Counted from the first letter of the stretch, positions 16,161-26,399 are shown. The stretch is DNA of 35,572 nt from an uncultured Prevotellaceae bacterium (GCA_902761605.1 CACWLC010000024.1:1-35572); one strand, 5' to 3'. Numbers and translations: made by a program. The notes: a model not told the origin generated them from the letters alone.

Positions 16161-17270
16161 ATGGACAACAACAGTATATTACAGAAACTCGACGGACTGG
16201 AGGCACGTTTCGAAGAGGTGTCTACTCTTATTACAGACCCTGACGTGATAGCTGACCAGAACCGTTTTGTGAAATTAACGAAGGAATATAAGGATCTGGG
16301 CGACATCATGGATGCCCGCAAGAGATATATAGCCTGTCTGAATGGTATCAAGGAGGCTAAGGATATCCTCGCCAATGAGACTGACCCGGAAATGAAGGAG
16401 ATGGCTCGTGAGGAACTGGCTGCCAACGAAGAGCTCCAGCCTAAACTCGAAGAAGAAATCAAGATTGCCCTGATTCCTAAAGATCCTGAGGATGCAAAGA
16501 ACGTACAGATGGAAATCCGTGCAGGAACAGGTGGCGATGAGGCATGTCTCTTTGCCGGCGACCTGTTTAAGATGTACAAGAGCTATTGTGACTCAAAAGG
16601 CTGGAACCTGTCTATCACAAGTGTTTCCGAGGGTGCCGTAGGAGGATTTAAGGAGATTGACTTCGCAGTATCTGGTGCAGACGTTTATGGCACATTAAAA
16701 TATGAGTCAGGCGTTCATCGGGTTCAGCGAGTGCCTGCTACAGAGACTCAGGGACGTATGCACACCTCTGCAGCAACAGTTGCTGTATTGCCGGAGGCAG
16801 ATAAGTTTGAGGTGCATGTAAACGAAGGTGAGATAAAATGGGATACCTTCCGTAGTTCAGGTGCTGGTGGTCAGAACGTTAACAAGGTGGAGTCTGGTGT
16901 CCGTCTGCGCTATATGTGGAAGAACCCAAATACCGGTGAAACCGAAGAAATCCTCATAGAATGTACAGAGACCCGTGACCAGCCAAAGAACAAGGAGCGT
17001 GCCCTATCTCGACTCTACACCTTTATATATGACAAAGAGCACCAGAAGTATATGGATGATATAGCTTCTCGCCGTAAGAGTCTGGTATCTACCGGTGACC
17101 GAAGTGCCAAGATACGTACTTACAACTTCCCTCAGGGACGCGTAACAGATCACCGTATAGGATATACCACCCACGACTTGCAGGGGTTCTTAGGAGGAGA
17201 TATCCAAGCGATGATTGATGCACTTACAGTAGCTGAGAACGCAGAACGTATGAAGGAGACAGAGCTGTAG
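16161..17270 (+). CDS. prfA: Peptide chain release factor 1
   Basis: RF1 ends translation at UAA and UAG. The 369-residue protein shows the tripeptide anticodon PAT in QRVPATETQGRMHTS and the catalytic GGQ in RSSGAGGQNVNKVESG near residue 237. The C-terminus has the conserved NFPQGRVTDHRIGYT stretch. The PAT motif, in place of SPF, marks it as RF1 and not RF2. The ATG at 16161 lies one base after the purM stop codon; an in-frame ATG at 16140 inside purM is unlikely. The GGQ glutamine is the target of PrmC-type methylation in other bacteria. Confidence 0.95.
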   Translation: MDNNSILQKLDGLEARFEEVSTLITDPDVIADQNRFVKLTKEYKDLGDIMDARKRYIACLNGIKEAKDILANETDPEMKEMAREELAANEELQPKLEEEIKIALIPKDPEDAKNVQMEIRAGTGGDEACLFAGDLFKMYKSYCDSKGWNLSITSVSEGAVGGFKEIDFAVSGADVYGTLKYESGVHRVQRVPATETQGRMHTSAATVAVLPEADKFEVHVNEGEIKWDTFRSSGAGGQNVNKVESGVRLRYMWKNPNTGETEEILIECTETRDQPKNKERALSRLYTFIYDKEHQKYMDDIASRRKSLVSTGDRSAKIRTYNFPQGRVTDHRIGYTTHDLQGFLGGDIQAMIDALTVAENAERMKETEL

Positions 17271-17321
17271 GATAATGGAATTAAGGATTCACGGAATTAA
17301 GGAATTTAGGATTAAAGGATT
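17271..17321 (+). repeat. GGAATTAAGGA-type micro-repeat between prfA and pyrF
   Basis: The 51-base gap is built from degenerate copies of a unit like GGAATTAAGGATT (for example at 17277-17289 and 17294-17305, then TTTAGGATT and AAAGGATT). The last copy leads directly into the pyrF ATG. It resembles the repeat before the LolA-like gene. Confidence 0.5.
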
Positions 17322-18191
17322 ATGACAAGACAAGAATTAATAGAGCAGATCAAACAGAAACAGAGTTTTCTCTGCGTTGGTCTCGATACAGATATAAATA
17401 AGATACCTGAGTGCGTCAAGAAACTGGTTGACGACCAGTGTGAAGATGAAGAAGACAGACTGGCTATGTATATCTACGTCTTCAATAAGTTCATCATCGA
17501 CGCAACGGCACCCTATTGTGTAGCATATAAACCCAATCTTGCATTCTATGAGTGTTACGGCATCGATGGCATGTACGCCTATGACCGCACGGTAAACTAC
17601 CTGAAGTCGAAATATCCCAAGCATTTCATCATCGCTGATGCGAAACGTGGAGATATCGGAAATACGTCAAAGATGTATGCTAAGACCTTCTTCGAAGGTG
17701 ATACTCAGGTAAATGCATTGACAGTAGCTCCATATATGGGCGAGGACAGCGTAACTCCTTTCTTGGGATATGATGGCAAATGGGTTATTCTTCTTGCTCT
17801 TACTTCAAATAAAGGCTCACACGATTTCCAACTTACAGAAGATGCCAATGGTGAGCGCCTGTTTGAAAAGGTTCTTAGAACCTCACAGCAATGGGGAAAT
17901 GACGAGAATATGATGTATGTCGTTGGCGCTACTCAAGGACAGATGTTTGAGGATATCCGTAAGGTTGCCCCTACTCATTTCCTGCTGGTACCAGGTGTCG
18001 GCGCTCAGGGAGGTAGTCTTGAGGAGGTATGCAAATACGGCATCAACAAGGACTGCGGACTATTGGTAAACAGTTCTCGTGGCATTATCTATGCATCTGC
18101 CGACAATGACTTTGCAGAGGTTGCAGGCCAGAAGGCACAGGAGCTTCAACAACAGATGTCTACTGAGCTAAAGAAGGCTGGTATTATCTAA
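17322..18191 (+). CDS. pyrF: Orotidine 5'-phosphate decarboxylase (type 2)
   Basis: PyrF makes UMP from OMP. The 289-residue protein is the longer type 2 form: [14 protein letters not shown] at the N-terminus, YKPNLAFYE, then the catalytic [11 protein letters not shown] (Lys and Asp network) near residue 107. VPGVGAQGG and the phosphate-binding [12 protein letters not shown] lie near the C-terminus. It is the seventh gene of the phoH operon, joining pyrimidine with purine synthesis (purC, purM). It is 11 bases before the HD hydrolase gene. Confidence 0.95.
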   Translation: MTRQELIEQIKQKQSFLCVGLDTDINKIPECVKKLVDDQCEDEEDRLAMYIYVFNKFIIDATAPYCVAYKPNLAFYECYGIDGMYAYDRTVNYLKSKYPKHFIIADAKRGDIGNTSKMYAKTFFEGDTQVNALTVAPYMGEDSVTPFLGYDGKWVILLALTSNKGSHDFQLTEDANGERLFEKVLRTSQQWGNDENMMYVVGATQGQMFEDIRKVAPTHFLLVPGVGAQGGSLEEVCKYGINKDCGLLVNSSRGIIYASADNDFAEVAGQKAQELQQQMSTELKKAGII

Positions 18192-18202
18192 TACAGATAT
18201 AC

Positions 18203-19423
18203 GTGGGAGACTCAAAGATCATCAACGATCCGGTATTCGGATTTATAAAGATACCACGCGGACTGCTCTACAATATTGTAGAGCATCCGTTGTTTCAGCG
18301 CCTTAACAGAATCAACCAACTGGGTCTTGCCTCAGTTGTATATCCAGGTGCAAGACATACCAGATTTCAGCATTCGCTTGGTGCCTTCTACCTGATGACA
18401 GAAGCTGTGCGCTCACTTCAAGAGAAGGGTAACTTTATTTTCGATTCTGAAGCTGAAGCGGTAGAAGCCGCCATTCTGATGCATGATATCGGACACGGTC
18501 CGTTCTCGCATGTCCTTGAGAACACCCTGATACATGGTATCTCCCATGAGGAGATCTCGCTGATGATGATGGAGAAGATAAACAGCGACTTTAATGGTCA
18601 GCTGAATCTGGCGATATCCATCTTCAAAGGTGAGTATGGAAAGAACTTCCTGCACCAGTTGATATCAAGTCAACTGGATATGGACAGGCTTGACTATCTA
18701 CGACGTGATTCGTTCTACACAGGGGTAACAGAAGGCAATATCGGATCTGCGCGTATCATCAAGATGCTCAACGTGATAGACGATTCGCTTGTAGTAGAAC
18801 ATAAAGGAATATATTCACTTGAAAATTACCTCACAACACGTCGTCTGATGTATTGGCAGGTATATCTGCATCGCACCTGCGTGGCATATGAAAAGGTGCT
18901 TATCAACATGCTCACAAGAGCTAAGGATCTGATAAAGATGGGGCAGGATGTGTTCGCATCACCCGCACTCTATTACTTCCTCAGCAATAACGTAGATGCT
19001 GCTTGGTTTGACACTCACCCTGAGGCTTTACAGAATTATGGAGAGCTCGACGATTCTGACATATGGAGTGCCATGAAAGCATGGAAGCATCACAGCGACA
19101 AGATTCTATCCACACTTGCCACAGACATGCTCGACAGAAAGATCTTCAAGGTTGAGGTTCACGAAGAGCCTATCACAGAAGACAGAATCGCAGAATTAAA
19201 GGAGAAGATAGCTCAAAAGCTTGATATCTCCATCGATGACGCACACTATCTTATGAGTGTTAATACCATCTCAAAAGATATGTATAACGTGGACGACGAC
19301 AGCATCACAATTCTTTACAAAGATGGTTCTGTTCGCGATATTTCCGAAGCTTCCGAATTGCTAAATGTTCAGTTACTTTCAAAAAAAATAAGAAAATATT
19401 ATCTTTGTTATCAGCGTTTCTAA
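18203..19423 (+). CDS. HD-domain phosphohydrolase (dGTPase/SAMHD1-like)
   Basis: The 406-residue protein is an HD-superfamily hydrolase. It has RHTRFQHSLGAFYL (first His), the metal-binding MHDIGHGPFSH and the later SQLDMDRLDYLRRDSF (Asp), the set seen in dNTP triphosphohydrolases and the SAMHD1/YdhJ-like group. It opens with DPVFGFIKIPRGLL and HPLFQRLNRINQLG, also typical. A role in dNTP control or nucleotide repair is likely but the substrate is not known. It uses a GTG start at 18203, 11 bases after pyrF. The C-terminal tail (last 20 residues, rich in Leu, Lys and Tyr) is encoded by A/T-rich DNA that overlaps the promoter region of lpxD. Confidence 0.85.
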   Translation: MGDSKIINDPVFGFIKIPRGLLYNIVEHPLFQRLNRINQLGLASVVYPGARHTRFQHSLGAFYLMTEAVRSLQEKGNFIFDSEAEAVEAAILMHDIGHGPFSHVLENTLIHGISHEEISLMMMEKINSDFNGQLNLAISIFKGEYGKNFLHQLISSQLDMDRLDYLRRDSFYTGVTEGNIGSARIIKMLNVIDDSLVVEHKGIYSLENYLTTRRLMYWQVYLHRTCVAYEKVLINMLTRAKDLIKMGQDVFASPALYYFLSNNVDAAWFDTHPEALQNYGELDDSDIWSAMKAWKHHSDKILSTLATDMLDRKIFKVEVHEEPITEDRIAELKEKIAQKLDISIDDAHYLMSVNTISKDMYNVDDDSITILYKDGSVRDISEASELLNVQLLSKKIRKYYLCYQRF

Positions 19424-19433
19424 TTTTTTTTGC

Positions 19434-19441
19434 TATCTTTG
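19434..19441 (+). promoter_or_regulatory. -7 box for the lpxD operon
   Basis: TATCTTTG fits TAnnTTTG, 33 bases before the lpxD ATG. Another TATCTTTG lies at 19400-19407 inside the end of the HD gene. Neither has a perfect TTTG at 19-21 bases upstream, so which one is used is unclear. Confidence 0.5.
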
Positions 19442-19473
19442 CAGTCAAATAGAAATAAAACATAACGAAAGAT

Positions 19474-20517
19474 ATGGAATTTACAGCCAAGCAAGTTGCC
19501 GATATGATCGGTGGACGTGTGGAGGGCAACGAAAATGCCGCCATTAGCAGTTTTGCAAAAATCGAAGAGGGAAAGCCTGGGGCAATCTCTTTCCTGTCAA
19601 ATCCAAAATACACTCATTACATCTATGATACTGAGTCCAGCGTTGTGCTTATCAACGAAGACGTAGAGCTGGAAAAGCCTGTGGCAGCAACGCTCATACG
19701 TGTTAAGAACGCTTATAAAAGTGTTGCCAAGCTGCTTCAATTATATGAGTCGATGAAACCTCGTAAGACAGGTATCGACCCTCATGCTTTCATATCAGAG
19801 AAGGCAAAAATTGGCGAAAACGTATACATCGGAGCCTTTGCATGCATCGGTGATGGTGCCGTGATTGGAGATAACACCCAGATATATCCAAATACCGTTA
19901 TTGGTGACGGAGTGACAATTGGTGAAAAATGTACCCTTTTTCCTAATATTACTGTGTACCAAGGATGCAAAATAGGAAATAACGTTACAATTCATGCTGG
20001 TTCCGTAATTGGAGCCGATGGCTTTGGCTTTGCTCCTAACGCAGAAGGATATGACAAGATTCCACAGATCGGAATCGTAATTATCGAAGATGATGTCGAG
20101 ATTGGCGCAAACACATGTATCGACCGTTCTACTATGGGACAGACGATCATTCACAAAGGCGTAAAGCTCGACAATCTTATTCAGGTGGCTCACAATTGTG
20201 AAATCGGAGAGAGTACGGTTATGTCTGCACAAGTAGGCATGGCTGGTTCAACGAAGATCGGAGCATGGTGTATGGTTGGAGGTCAGGCTGGTTTTGCTGG
20301 ACATATCCACGTCAAGGATAAGACTTTCATTGGTGCTCAGTGTGGTGTCATAGGTGATACTAAAGGCGATGGCGAACAACTTATCGGTTCGCCTGCTGTC
20401 AACCCGAAGATGTTCTTCAAGGCAAGGGCTCTCGATGCCAAGTTACCTGATATGTATCGCCAGATAGCTGCTCTTCAGCGTGAACTGGATGCCCTGAAGG
20501 AGGAAATCAAAAAATAA
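19474..20517 (+). CDS. lpxD: UDP-3-O-acylglucosamine N-acyltransferase LpxD
   Basis: LpxD adds the second 3-hydroxyacyl chain to UDP-acyl-glucosamine, the third step of lipid A synthesis. The 347-residue protein has the N-terminal uridine-binding domain ([12 protein letters not shown] through ISFLSNPKY) and a long left-handed beta-helix of hexapeptide repeats (about residues 100-300). The catalytic His lies in [11 protein letters not shown]-terminal helix ([17 protein letters not shown]) forms the trimer bundle. The next genes supply the second and first steps (LpxC, LpxA). Nineteen bases separate it from lpxC-fabZ. Confidence 0.95.
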   Translation: MEFTAKQVADMIGGRVEGNENAAISSFAKIEEGKPGAISFLSNPKYTHYIYDTESSVVLINEDVELEKPVAATLIRVKNAYKSVAKLLQLYESMKPRKTGIDPHAFISEKAKIGENVYIGAFACIGDGAVIGDNTQIYPNTVIGDGVTIGEKCTLFPNITVYQGCKIGNNVTIHAGSVIGADGFGFAPNAEGYDKIPQIGIVIIEDDVEIGANTCIDRSTMGQTIIHKGVKLDNLIQVAHNCEIGESTVMSAQVGMAGSTKIGAWCMVGGQAGFAGHIHVKDKTFIGAQCGVIGDTKGDGEQLIGSPAVNPKMFFKARALDAKLPDMYRQIAALQRELDALKEEIKK

Positions 20518-20536
20518 CAAACAAGAAAATCAAAAT

Positions 20537-21919
20537 ATGAAGCAGAAAACTTTGAAAGGCAGTTTTTCCTTGTTCGGAAAGGGACTGCATACTGGTTTGA
20601 ACCTTACGGTGACGTTTAATCCCGCTCCTGAGAATACAGGATACAAGATTCAGCGTATCGACCTCGAGGATGAACCTATCATTGATGCTATCGCAGAGAA
20701 TGTCGTTGACACCCAGCGTGGTACTGTTCTTGGCAAGGGCGAGGCGAAATGCTCTACCGTAGAACACGGACTCTCAGCACTTTATGCCTTTGGTATCGAC
20801 AACTGTATTATACAGGTTAATGGTCCAGAGTTCCCTATCCTCGACGGATCAGCTATCAAGTATGTTGAGAAAATCAGAGAAGTGGGTATCGAAGAGCAGA
20901 ACGCACCAAAGGACTGGTATGTCATCCGCAAGAAGATTGAGGTAAAGGACGATCAGACAGGCTCTTGTATCACTATCCTACCCGATGAGGACTTCTCAAT
21001 CACAGCAATGTGTTCTTTTGAGTCAAAGTTCATCAGTTCACAGTTTGCTACCCTTGATGACCCTTCAAAGTATGCAGAGGAGATTGCAAGTGCACGTACC
21101 TTCGTCTTCGTTCGTGATATCGAGCCATTGTTGCAGGCAAATCTTATAAAGGGTGGCGACCTCGATAACGCTATCGTTATCTATGAGCGCCAGACAACTC
21201 AGGATCGTCTCGACATGCTGGCAGACATGCTTAATGTAGAGCATCGCGATGCCACCGACTTAGGCTATATCCAACACAAACCGTTACAATGGGACAATGA
21301 GTGCACACGACACAAACTTCTCGATATCATCGGTGACATGGCACTTATCGGCAAACCTATCAAGGGTCGTATCATTGCCACGCGTCCTGGCCATACCATC
21401 AACAACAAGTTTGCCCGTCTGATGCGCAAGGAGATTCGCAAACATGAGATTCAGGCACCTGTATATGATCCGAATGAAGAGCCCGTTATGGACGTAAACC
21501 GTATCCGTGAACTCCTTCCTCATCGCTATCCCATGCAGCTTGTGGATAAGGTGACATCTCTTGGTGCTAACACAATCGTAGGTATCAAGAATATCACATC
21601 CAATGAGCCATTCTTCCAAGGTCACTTCCCAGAAGAGCCTGTAATGCCGGGCGTACTTCAGATAGAGGCAATGGCACAGTGCGGAGGCCTGCTGGTGCTG
21701 AACACACTGGAGAATCCTAAGGAGTGGAGTACCTATTTCATGAAGATCAACGATGTAAAATTCCGTCAGAAAGTTGTTCCAGGCGACACACTTATCTTCA
21801 AGGTTGACCTGCTGGCTCCAGTACGTCATGGTATCTCTTCAATGAAGGGATATATCTTCGTTGGCGATCATGTTGTTGCGGAGGCGACTTTCACCGCTCA
21901 AATCGTAAAAAACAAGTAA
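20537..21919 (+). CDS. lpxC-fabZ: Bifunctional LpxC deacetylase / FabZ 3-hydroxyacyl-ACP dehydratase
   Basis: A 460-residue fusion. Residues 1 to about 300 are LpxC, the zinc-dependent committed step of lipid A synthesis: TLKGSFSLFGKGLHTG at the start, first zinc His in STVEHGLSAL, and a second site HKLLDIIGD (His and Asp ligands) near residue 256. Residues from about 313 are FabZ: RIRELLPHRYPMQLVD, FFQGHFPEEPVMPG with the catalytic His, and LQIEAMAQCGG with the catalytic Glu. Both halves keep their catalytic residues. The two enzymes compete for 3-hydroxyacyl-ACP flux, so one chain fixes their ratio. This fusion is known from Bacteroidota. Confidence 0.96.
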   Translation: MKQKTLKGSFSLFGKGLHTGLNLTVTFNPAPENTGYKIQRIDLEDEPIIDAIAENVVDTQRGTVLGKGEAKCSTVEHGLSALYAFGIDNCIIQVNGPEFPILDGSAIKYVEKIREVGIEEQNAPKDWYVIRKKIEVKDDQTGSCITILPDEDFSITAMCSFESKFISSQFATLDDPSKYAEEIASARTFVFVRDIEPLLQANLIKGGDLDNAIVIYERQTTQDRLDMLADMLNVEHRDATDLGYIQHKPLQWDNECTRHKLLDIIGDMALIGKPIKGRIIATRPGHTINNKFARLMRKEIRKHEIQAPVYDPNEEPVMDVNRIRELLPHRYPMQLVDKVTSLGANTIVGIKNITSNEPFFQGHFPEEPVMPGVLQIEAMAQCGGLLVLNTLENPKEWSTYFMKINDVKFRQKVVPGDTLIFKVDLLAPVRHGISSMKGYIFVGDHVVAEATFTAQIVKNK

Positions 21920-21924
21920 AGAAT

Positions 21925-22698
21925 ATGGCAAATCAAATTCATCCTTTAGCAGTTATCGACCCAGAGGCAAAACTTGGTGATGGTAATATTATTGGTCCTT
22001 TCTGCGTAATCGACAAGAATGTTGTTATTGGCGACAACAATAAGTTATATAATGGTGTGACGTTGCATTTCGGAACCCGTCTTGGCAACAACAACGAGAT
22101 CTTTCCAGGTGCAAGTATCTCCACCAAACCCCAAGACCTGAAGTTCCAAGGTGAAGAGACAACCTGCGAAATCGGTGACAACAACTCTCTCCGAGAGAAT
22201 GTTACCATCAGTCGCGGAACTGCATCTAAGGGAAAGACCGTTATCGGCAATGGAAATCTCCTTATGGAGAATATGCATATCGGACATGACTGCGTAATCG
22301 GTAATGGCTGTATCATCGGTAACTCCACGAAGTTTGCTGGTGAGGTTGTTGTCGACGACTATGCCATTATCTCTGCCACATGTCTTTTCCACCAGTTCCT
22401 ACACGTAGGCGGATATATCATGTTCCAGGGTGGTACACGTACTAGTCAGGATATCCCTCCTTATGTGATTGCAGGCAAGGAGCCTGTACGTTATGCAGGA
22501 GTGAATCTCGTAGGTCTACGCCGTAGAGGATTCCCACGTGAGACCATCGAAGCTATCCACGAGGCTTATCGTATCATATATTCCCAGGGTGTTCTGAAAG
22601 ATGGTGTGTCTATGGCACGCGAACAGTTCCCTGACTCTAAGGAGGTTGAATATATCTGCTCGTTCATTGAGAACTCAAAACGAGGTGTAATCAGATAA
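21925..22698 (+). CDS. lpxA: UDP-N-acetylglucosamine O-acyltransferase LpxA
   Basis: LpxA performs the first step of lipid A synthesis, moving a 3-hydroxyacyl chain from ACP to UDP-GlcNAc. The 257-residue protein is a left-handed beta-helix of hexapeptide repeats (IHPLAVIDPEAKLGDGNIIGP at the start). The catalytic His lies in NMHIGHDCVIG near residue 120. The C-terminal helical part carries VNLVGLRRRGF. It follows lpxC-fabZ by 5 bases, and its TAA touches the TTG start of miaA with no gap. Confidence 0.95.
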   Translation: MANQIHPLAVIDPEAKLGDGNIIGPFCVIDKNVVIGDNNKLYNGVTLHFGTRLGNNNEIFPGASISTKPQDLKFQGEETTCEIGDNNSLRENVTISRGTASKGKTVIGNGNLLMENMHIGHDCVIGNGCIIGNSTKFAGEVVVDDYAIISATCLFHQFLHVGGYIMFQGGTRTSQDIPPYVIAGKEPVRYAGVNLVGLRRRGFPRETIEAIHEAYRIIYSQGVLKDGVSMAREQFPDSKEVEYICSFIENSKRGVIR

Positions 22699-23601
22699 TT
22701 GGACAAGACGCTTATAGTTATCACCGGTCCGACGGCAGTAGGCAAGACCCAATTATGCCTCGATATAGCCCGACACTTCGACATTCCAGTCATTAATGCC
22801 GACTCCCGTCAGATCTACAAAGAACTGAGCATAGGTACTGCCAAGCCTACAGATGCAGAGATGCAAGGCATAAAGCACTATTTCGTAGGTACACTAAGCC
22901 TTCATGATTATTATAGTGCATCGCTCTTTGAACAACAGGTACTAGAGGTTTTGGAAGATCTTTTCAAGACAAGCAACTACGCTCTGATGTCAGGAGGTAG
23001 CATGATGTATATCGATGCAGTATGCGATGGAATCGATGATATCCCCACTATCGATGACATAACTCGAGAGACGATGAAAAGGCGACTTGAGGAGGAAGGT
23101 CTTGTAAAGCTCTGCGAAGAACTGCAACGTCTCGACCCAGAATACTACGCTATAGTAGATCGCCAGAATCCCAAGAGGGTGGTTCACGCCCTGGAGATAT
23201 GCACGATGACGGGTAAGACATATACCTCTTTCCGCAAGAGAGAGAAGAAACAGCGTCCATTTAAGATCGTTAAGATAGGTCTGAATCGTGACAGGGATGA
23301 GTTATATCATCGTATTAACGCAAGAGTGGATCAGATGATGCAACAGGGATTGCTGAAAGAGGCTGAAAGCGTATATGCATTACGCGAACAAAATGCCTTA
23401 AACACAGTTGGTTACAAAGAACTGTTCAACTATCTTGAAGGGGAATGGTCATTAGAAGAAGCCATTGAACGCATCAAGGGGAACACTCGCCGATACGCTC
23501 GCAAACAACTTACCTGGTATAAGAAAGACCCAAATATTCGCTGGTTCCATCCTGACCAAAAAGAAGACATCATCAACTACATATTATCAAAAGAGATATG
23601 A
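22699..23601 (+). CDS. miaA: tRNA dimethylallyltransferase MiaA
   Basis: MiaA adds a dimethylallyl group to A37 of tRNAs that read U-starting codons. The 300-residue protein has the P-loop GPTAVGKT at residues 10-17, the [17 protein letters not shown] motif that recognises the substrate, [16 protein letters not shown], and the C-terminal [17 protein letters not shown] and [16 protein letters not shown]. No ATG lies near the conserved start, so the TTG at 22699, directly after the lpxA stop codon, is used. The gene overlaps the next one by four bases (ATGA). The lipid A context is shared transcription only; no functional link is implied. Confidence 0.93.
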   Translation: MDKTLIVITGPTAVGKTQLCLDIARHFDIPVINADSRQIYKELSIGTAKPTDAEMQGIKHYFVGTLSLHDYYSASLFEQQVLEVLEDLFKTSNYALMSGGSMMYIDAVCDGIDDIPTIDDITRETMKRRLEEEGLVKLCEELQRLDPEYYAIVDRQNPKRVVHALEICTMTGKTYTSFRKREKKQRPFKIVKIGLNRDRDELYHRINARVDQMMQQGLLKEAESVYALREQNALNTVGYKELFNYLEGEWSLEEAIERIKGNTRRYARKQLTWYKKDPNIRWFHPDQKEDIINYILSKEI

Positions 23602-26075
23602 AAGAGATTGCAAATAAGGTTTTAAACTTCATAAAAGGCATCTGGCCTTGGTATAAGAGTTTATATAAGGGTCGCCCCTGGTATGTAAAGATACTTGCGG
23701 CGATTGTTTCGTTAATTGCGGCTTTCTTTATCTATCTGGGTGCCGTAGACACCAATTTTCTGTGGCTCTTCGGAAAGTCACCTTCGATGGCTACCATCAA
23801 GAACAAACGTCCGTCACAGGCTTCAGAGATCTATAGTGCCGATAATGTTATGATTGGTAAGTTCTTCAGCGAAAACCGTACTCCTGTGAAATACGAAGAG
23901 GTGAATCCTGTATTCTGGAAAGCTCTTATCGACACAGAGGATGAACGATTCTATTCCCATCACGGCATAGACTATACGGCTTTTGCCGCTGTTGCAAAAG
24001 AATATCTCCTTCATCGTGATGCCCGTGGAGCCTCTACCATCACTCAACAATTAGCAAAGAATCTCTTCCGCACTCGTTCGGAATACTCTACAGGTCTGCT
24101 TGGCAACATACCAGGTCTGAAGATGCTCATAATGAAGAGCAAGGAGTGGATTACAGCATACAAACTAGAGTATTTTTTCTCAAAGAATGAGATTCTGACG
24201 CAGTATGCCAACACCGTTGACTTCGGTTCAAATGCCTTTGGTATCAAGACAGCATGTAAGACATACTTCGGTTGTGCCCCAAAGGATCTTACTACTGAAC
24301 AGGCTGCTGTATTGGTTGGAATGCTTAAGGCAACAACTTATTACAATCCGCTCATTAATCCTGAGAATTCACTGAAGCGTCGTAATATCGTTCTCGACCT
24401 GATGCGTCAGCATGGTGACCTCACAGAAGAAGAGTGCGACACACTTAAAGCAAAGCCGATAAAACTCGATTTCAGCGTAGAAAATGCCTATGATGGTCAG
24501 GCGACATATTTCCGTGAGGCAGTGGCAAGTTATCTCAAAGAATGGTGTAAGGACAACGACTATGACCTATATACCGATGGACTGAAGATTTATACCACTG
24601 TTGATACACGCATGCAGAAATATGCTGAGGAGGCAGCCCGCAAACAGATGCACCAGGTTCAGAACAACTTCAACAACCACTGGGGTTCTACCAATCCCTG
24701 GCAGGATGAGCGTCATCAGGAAATACGCAATTTCATCGAGGATATAGCCAAACGACAGCCTTACTATAAGACACTAAAGCAGAAATTCGATGGAAATGAG
24801 GATTCTATCAATTATTACCTCAATCTGCCTCATAAGGTTAAGGTATTCGACTACGATGGAGGCCAGATAGAGAAAGTTATGTCAACGATGGACTCCATCC
24901 GATATATGGTTCGATTCATGCATTGTGGTTTCGTAGCTATGGAGGCAGAGACAGGACATGTAAAAGCGTGGGTGGGAGATATCGACTTCAAATCATGGAA
25001 GTATGACAAGGTTACAGCTCAGCGTCAGCCTGGTTCTACCTTCAAACTCTTTGTATATACAGAGGCGATGAATCAGGGATTGACACCATGTGATCGTCGT
25101 CTGGATTCATATTTCGCGATGAAAGTATGGGATCCGGCATCAAAGAAAGATGTGACATGGGCTCCGACAAATGCTAACGGATACTTCACCGGCGACTCTA
25201 TGCCTCTGAAGGTAGCATTCGCACAAAGTGTCAATTCCATCGCTGTTAAGCTTGGTCAGGAGGTTGGTATCAGTAATATCGTCAACACAGCTCACAATAT
25301 GGGGATCAAGAGCAAACTCGACCCCACTCCATCACTTGCATTGGGCTCTAGCGATGTCAATCTGCTAGAACTCGTCAACAGCTATTGTACTGTAGCTAAC
25401 GATGGAAAGGCTCATGATCCAGTATTGGTAGTACGTATCCTCGACCGCGATGGAAAGGAGATATACTCAGGACCTACAGAACAACGTCAGGCAATACCAT
25501 ATAAGAGCGCTTACCTAATGCAACAAATGCTCCTTGGCGGTCTTCGCGAGCGCGGGGGTACATCTATGAGTCTTTGGGGATATGTAGGTGCTTTCGATAA
25601 AGATACTGAATTTGGTGGTAAGACAGGAACATCAAATAATCACTCTGATGCCTGGTTCGTGGGAGTATCTCCAAAACTCGTCGCTGGAGCATGGGTCGGA
25701 GGAGAGTATCGCAGCATTCACTTCCGTACAGGTCAATTGGGACAAGGGTCTCGTACCGCGCTTCCAATATGCGGATATTTCTTCCAGAGCGTATTGGGCG
25801 ACAAGAATTTCCAGCAGTATCACGCAAAGTTCGGCAAACCGAAAGATGAGAATATCCGTCAGGAGATGTATATGAACTGTGCATACACATATCATGTAGC
25901 TGATTCCGACTCCATTGGACTTGATTCACTTGGACTCGAAGGACTCGACGAATATATCGAACTCGACGAAATGGGTAATCCAATTCAAAAGAGTGACGAG
26001 CCATCAGAGCCTGCAGAAGCAAATCATGAGCCAATTGAATCTCCTGCTAATACCCAGGCAACAAAGGAGGAATAA
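23598..26075 (+). CDS. mrcA: Penicillin-binding protein 1A (class A, bifunctional)
   Basis: This enzyme polymerises glycan strands and cross-links them in the periplasm. The 825-residue protein has a cytoplasmic start, one membrane anchor (about residues 32-50), then a GT51 glycosyltransferase domain: Glu114 in [14 protein letters not shown], and [15 protein letters not shown]. The transpeptidase domain has the SxxK motif in QPGSTFK (Ser about 479), SVNS, and GKTGTSNN near residue 673. The tail of about 55 residues is acidic and Pro/Glu-rich. A terminator overlaps its stop codon. It starts within the miaA stop codon, so it is likely translationally coupled. Confidence 0.93.
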   Translation: MKEIANKVLNFIKGIWPWYKSLYKGRPWYVKILAAIVSLIAAFFIYLGAVDTNFLWLFGKSPSMATIKNKRPSQASEIYSADNVMIGKFFSENRTPVKYEEVNPVFWKALIDTEDERFYSHHGIDYTAFAAVAKEYLLHRDARGASTITQQLAKNLFRTRSEYSTGLLGNIPGLKMLIMKSKEWITAYKLEYFFSKNEILTQYANTVDFGSNAFGIKTACKTYFGCAPKDLTTEQAAVLVGMLKATTYYNPLINPENSLKRRNIVLDLMRQHGDLTEEECDTLKAKPIKLDFSVENAYDGQATYFREAVASYLKEWCKDNDYDLYTDGLKIYTTVDTRMQKYAEEAARKQMHQVQNNFNNHWGSTNPWQDERHQEIRNFIEDIAKRQPYYKTLKQKFDGNEDSINYYLNLPHKVKVFDYDGGQIEKVMSTMDSIRYMVRFMHCGFVAMEAETGHVKAWVGDIDFKSWKYDKVTAQRQPGSTFKLFVYTEAMNQGLTPCDRRLDSYFAMKVWDPASKKDVTWAPTNANGYFTGDSMPLKVAFAQSVNSIAVKLGQEVGISNIVNTAHNMGIKSKLDPTPSLALGSSDVNLLELVNSYCTVANDGKAHDPVLVVRILDRDGKEIYSGPTEQRQAIPYKSAYLMQQMLLGGLRERGGTSMSLWGYVGAFDKDTEFGGKTGTSNNHSDAWFVGVSPKLVAGAWVGGEYRSIHFRTGQLGQGSRTALPICGYFFQSVLGDKNFQQYHAKFGKPKDENIRQEMYMNCAYTYHVADSDSIGLDSLGLEGLDEYIELDEMGNPIQKSDEPSEPAEANHEPIESPANTQATKEE

Positions 26076-26086
26076 ATCCTCTTTTT
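26064..26086 (+). terminator. Terminator overlapping the end of the PBP1A gene
   Basis: AAGGAGGA (26064-26071), loop ATAAA, TCCTCTTT (26077-26084) with one G-T pair, and the T-run continues from 26082. The hairpin includes the last codons and the TAA stop at 26073-26075. Confidence 0.65.
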
Positions 26087-26192
26087 ATATCGGCAAATCA
26101 ATCGATTGCGCGCACAAAAATGTTAAGATTTGATAAATTTTGCAGTTGTGTGGGTACACAAACAAGGTTTTGCAAAAAAAAACAAGAAAATG

Positions 26193-26224
26193 TTTGTGGG
26201 ATTGAAAAAAAAGGCATACCTTTG
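26193..26224 (+). promoter_or_regulatory. Promoter of the candidate small RNA upstream of rplU
   Basis: TTTG (26193-26196), 20-base spacer, TACCTTTG (26217-26224): a full consensus, predicted start about 26230. It is a separate unit from the rplU promoter at 26400-26407, because a terminator lies between them. Confidence 0.8.
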
Positions 26225-26229
26225 CATCC

Positions 26230-26317
26230 GTTATCCTGAAAACAATCTTTTTACCTTAGGAAACTAATACCTATTGAAGGTTTGGAGCGATCACTTGCGA
26301 AAGTCGTCGCTTTTTTT
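26230..26317 (+). ncRNA. Candidate small RNA of about 88 nt with its own promoter and terminator
   Basis: A full consensus promoter ends at 26224, and a strong intrinsic terminator occupies 26287-26317, so the transcript should be close to 88 nt. No plausible open frame fits inside. Short segments such as CCTTAGGAAACTAATACC (26253-26270) look like possible structured or pairing regions. I do not recognise the family; Rfam models of Bacteroidales-specific small RNAs, such as Bacteroidales-1, would be the first to test. An alternative is a terminated leader (attenuator) for rplU, since the next promoter lies only about 80 bases further on. Confidence 0.6.
26287..26317 (+). terminator. Rho-independent terminator of the candidate small RNA
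   Basis: GCGATCACTT (26287-26296), loop GCGA, AAGTCGTCGC (26301-26310) pair over 9 of 10 positions (one C-C mismatch, one T-G pair), followed by seven Ts. Confidence 0.8.
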
Positions 26318-26399
26318 ATTTCTACATCCAATTTGTTAAACTTTCATAAAAATTATCATAAAGTTCAAAGCTCGAAGTTCATAGTTCAAAGAAAATTAG

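Noticed and set aside
26146-26161. TTGTGT-GGGT-ACACAA inverted repeat upstream of the candidate small RNA.
   Set aside because: Only six-base arms in A/T-rich DNA with no T-run and no link to a promoter element; not distinguishable from chance.
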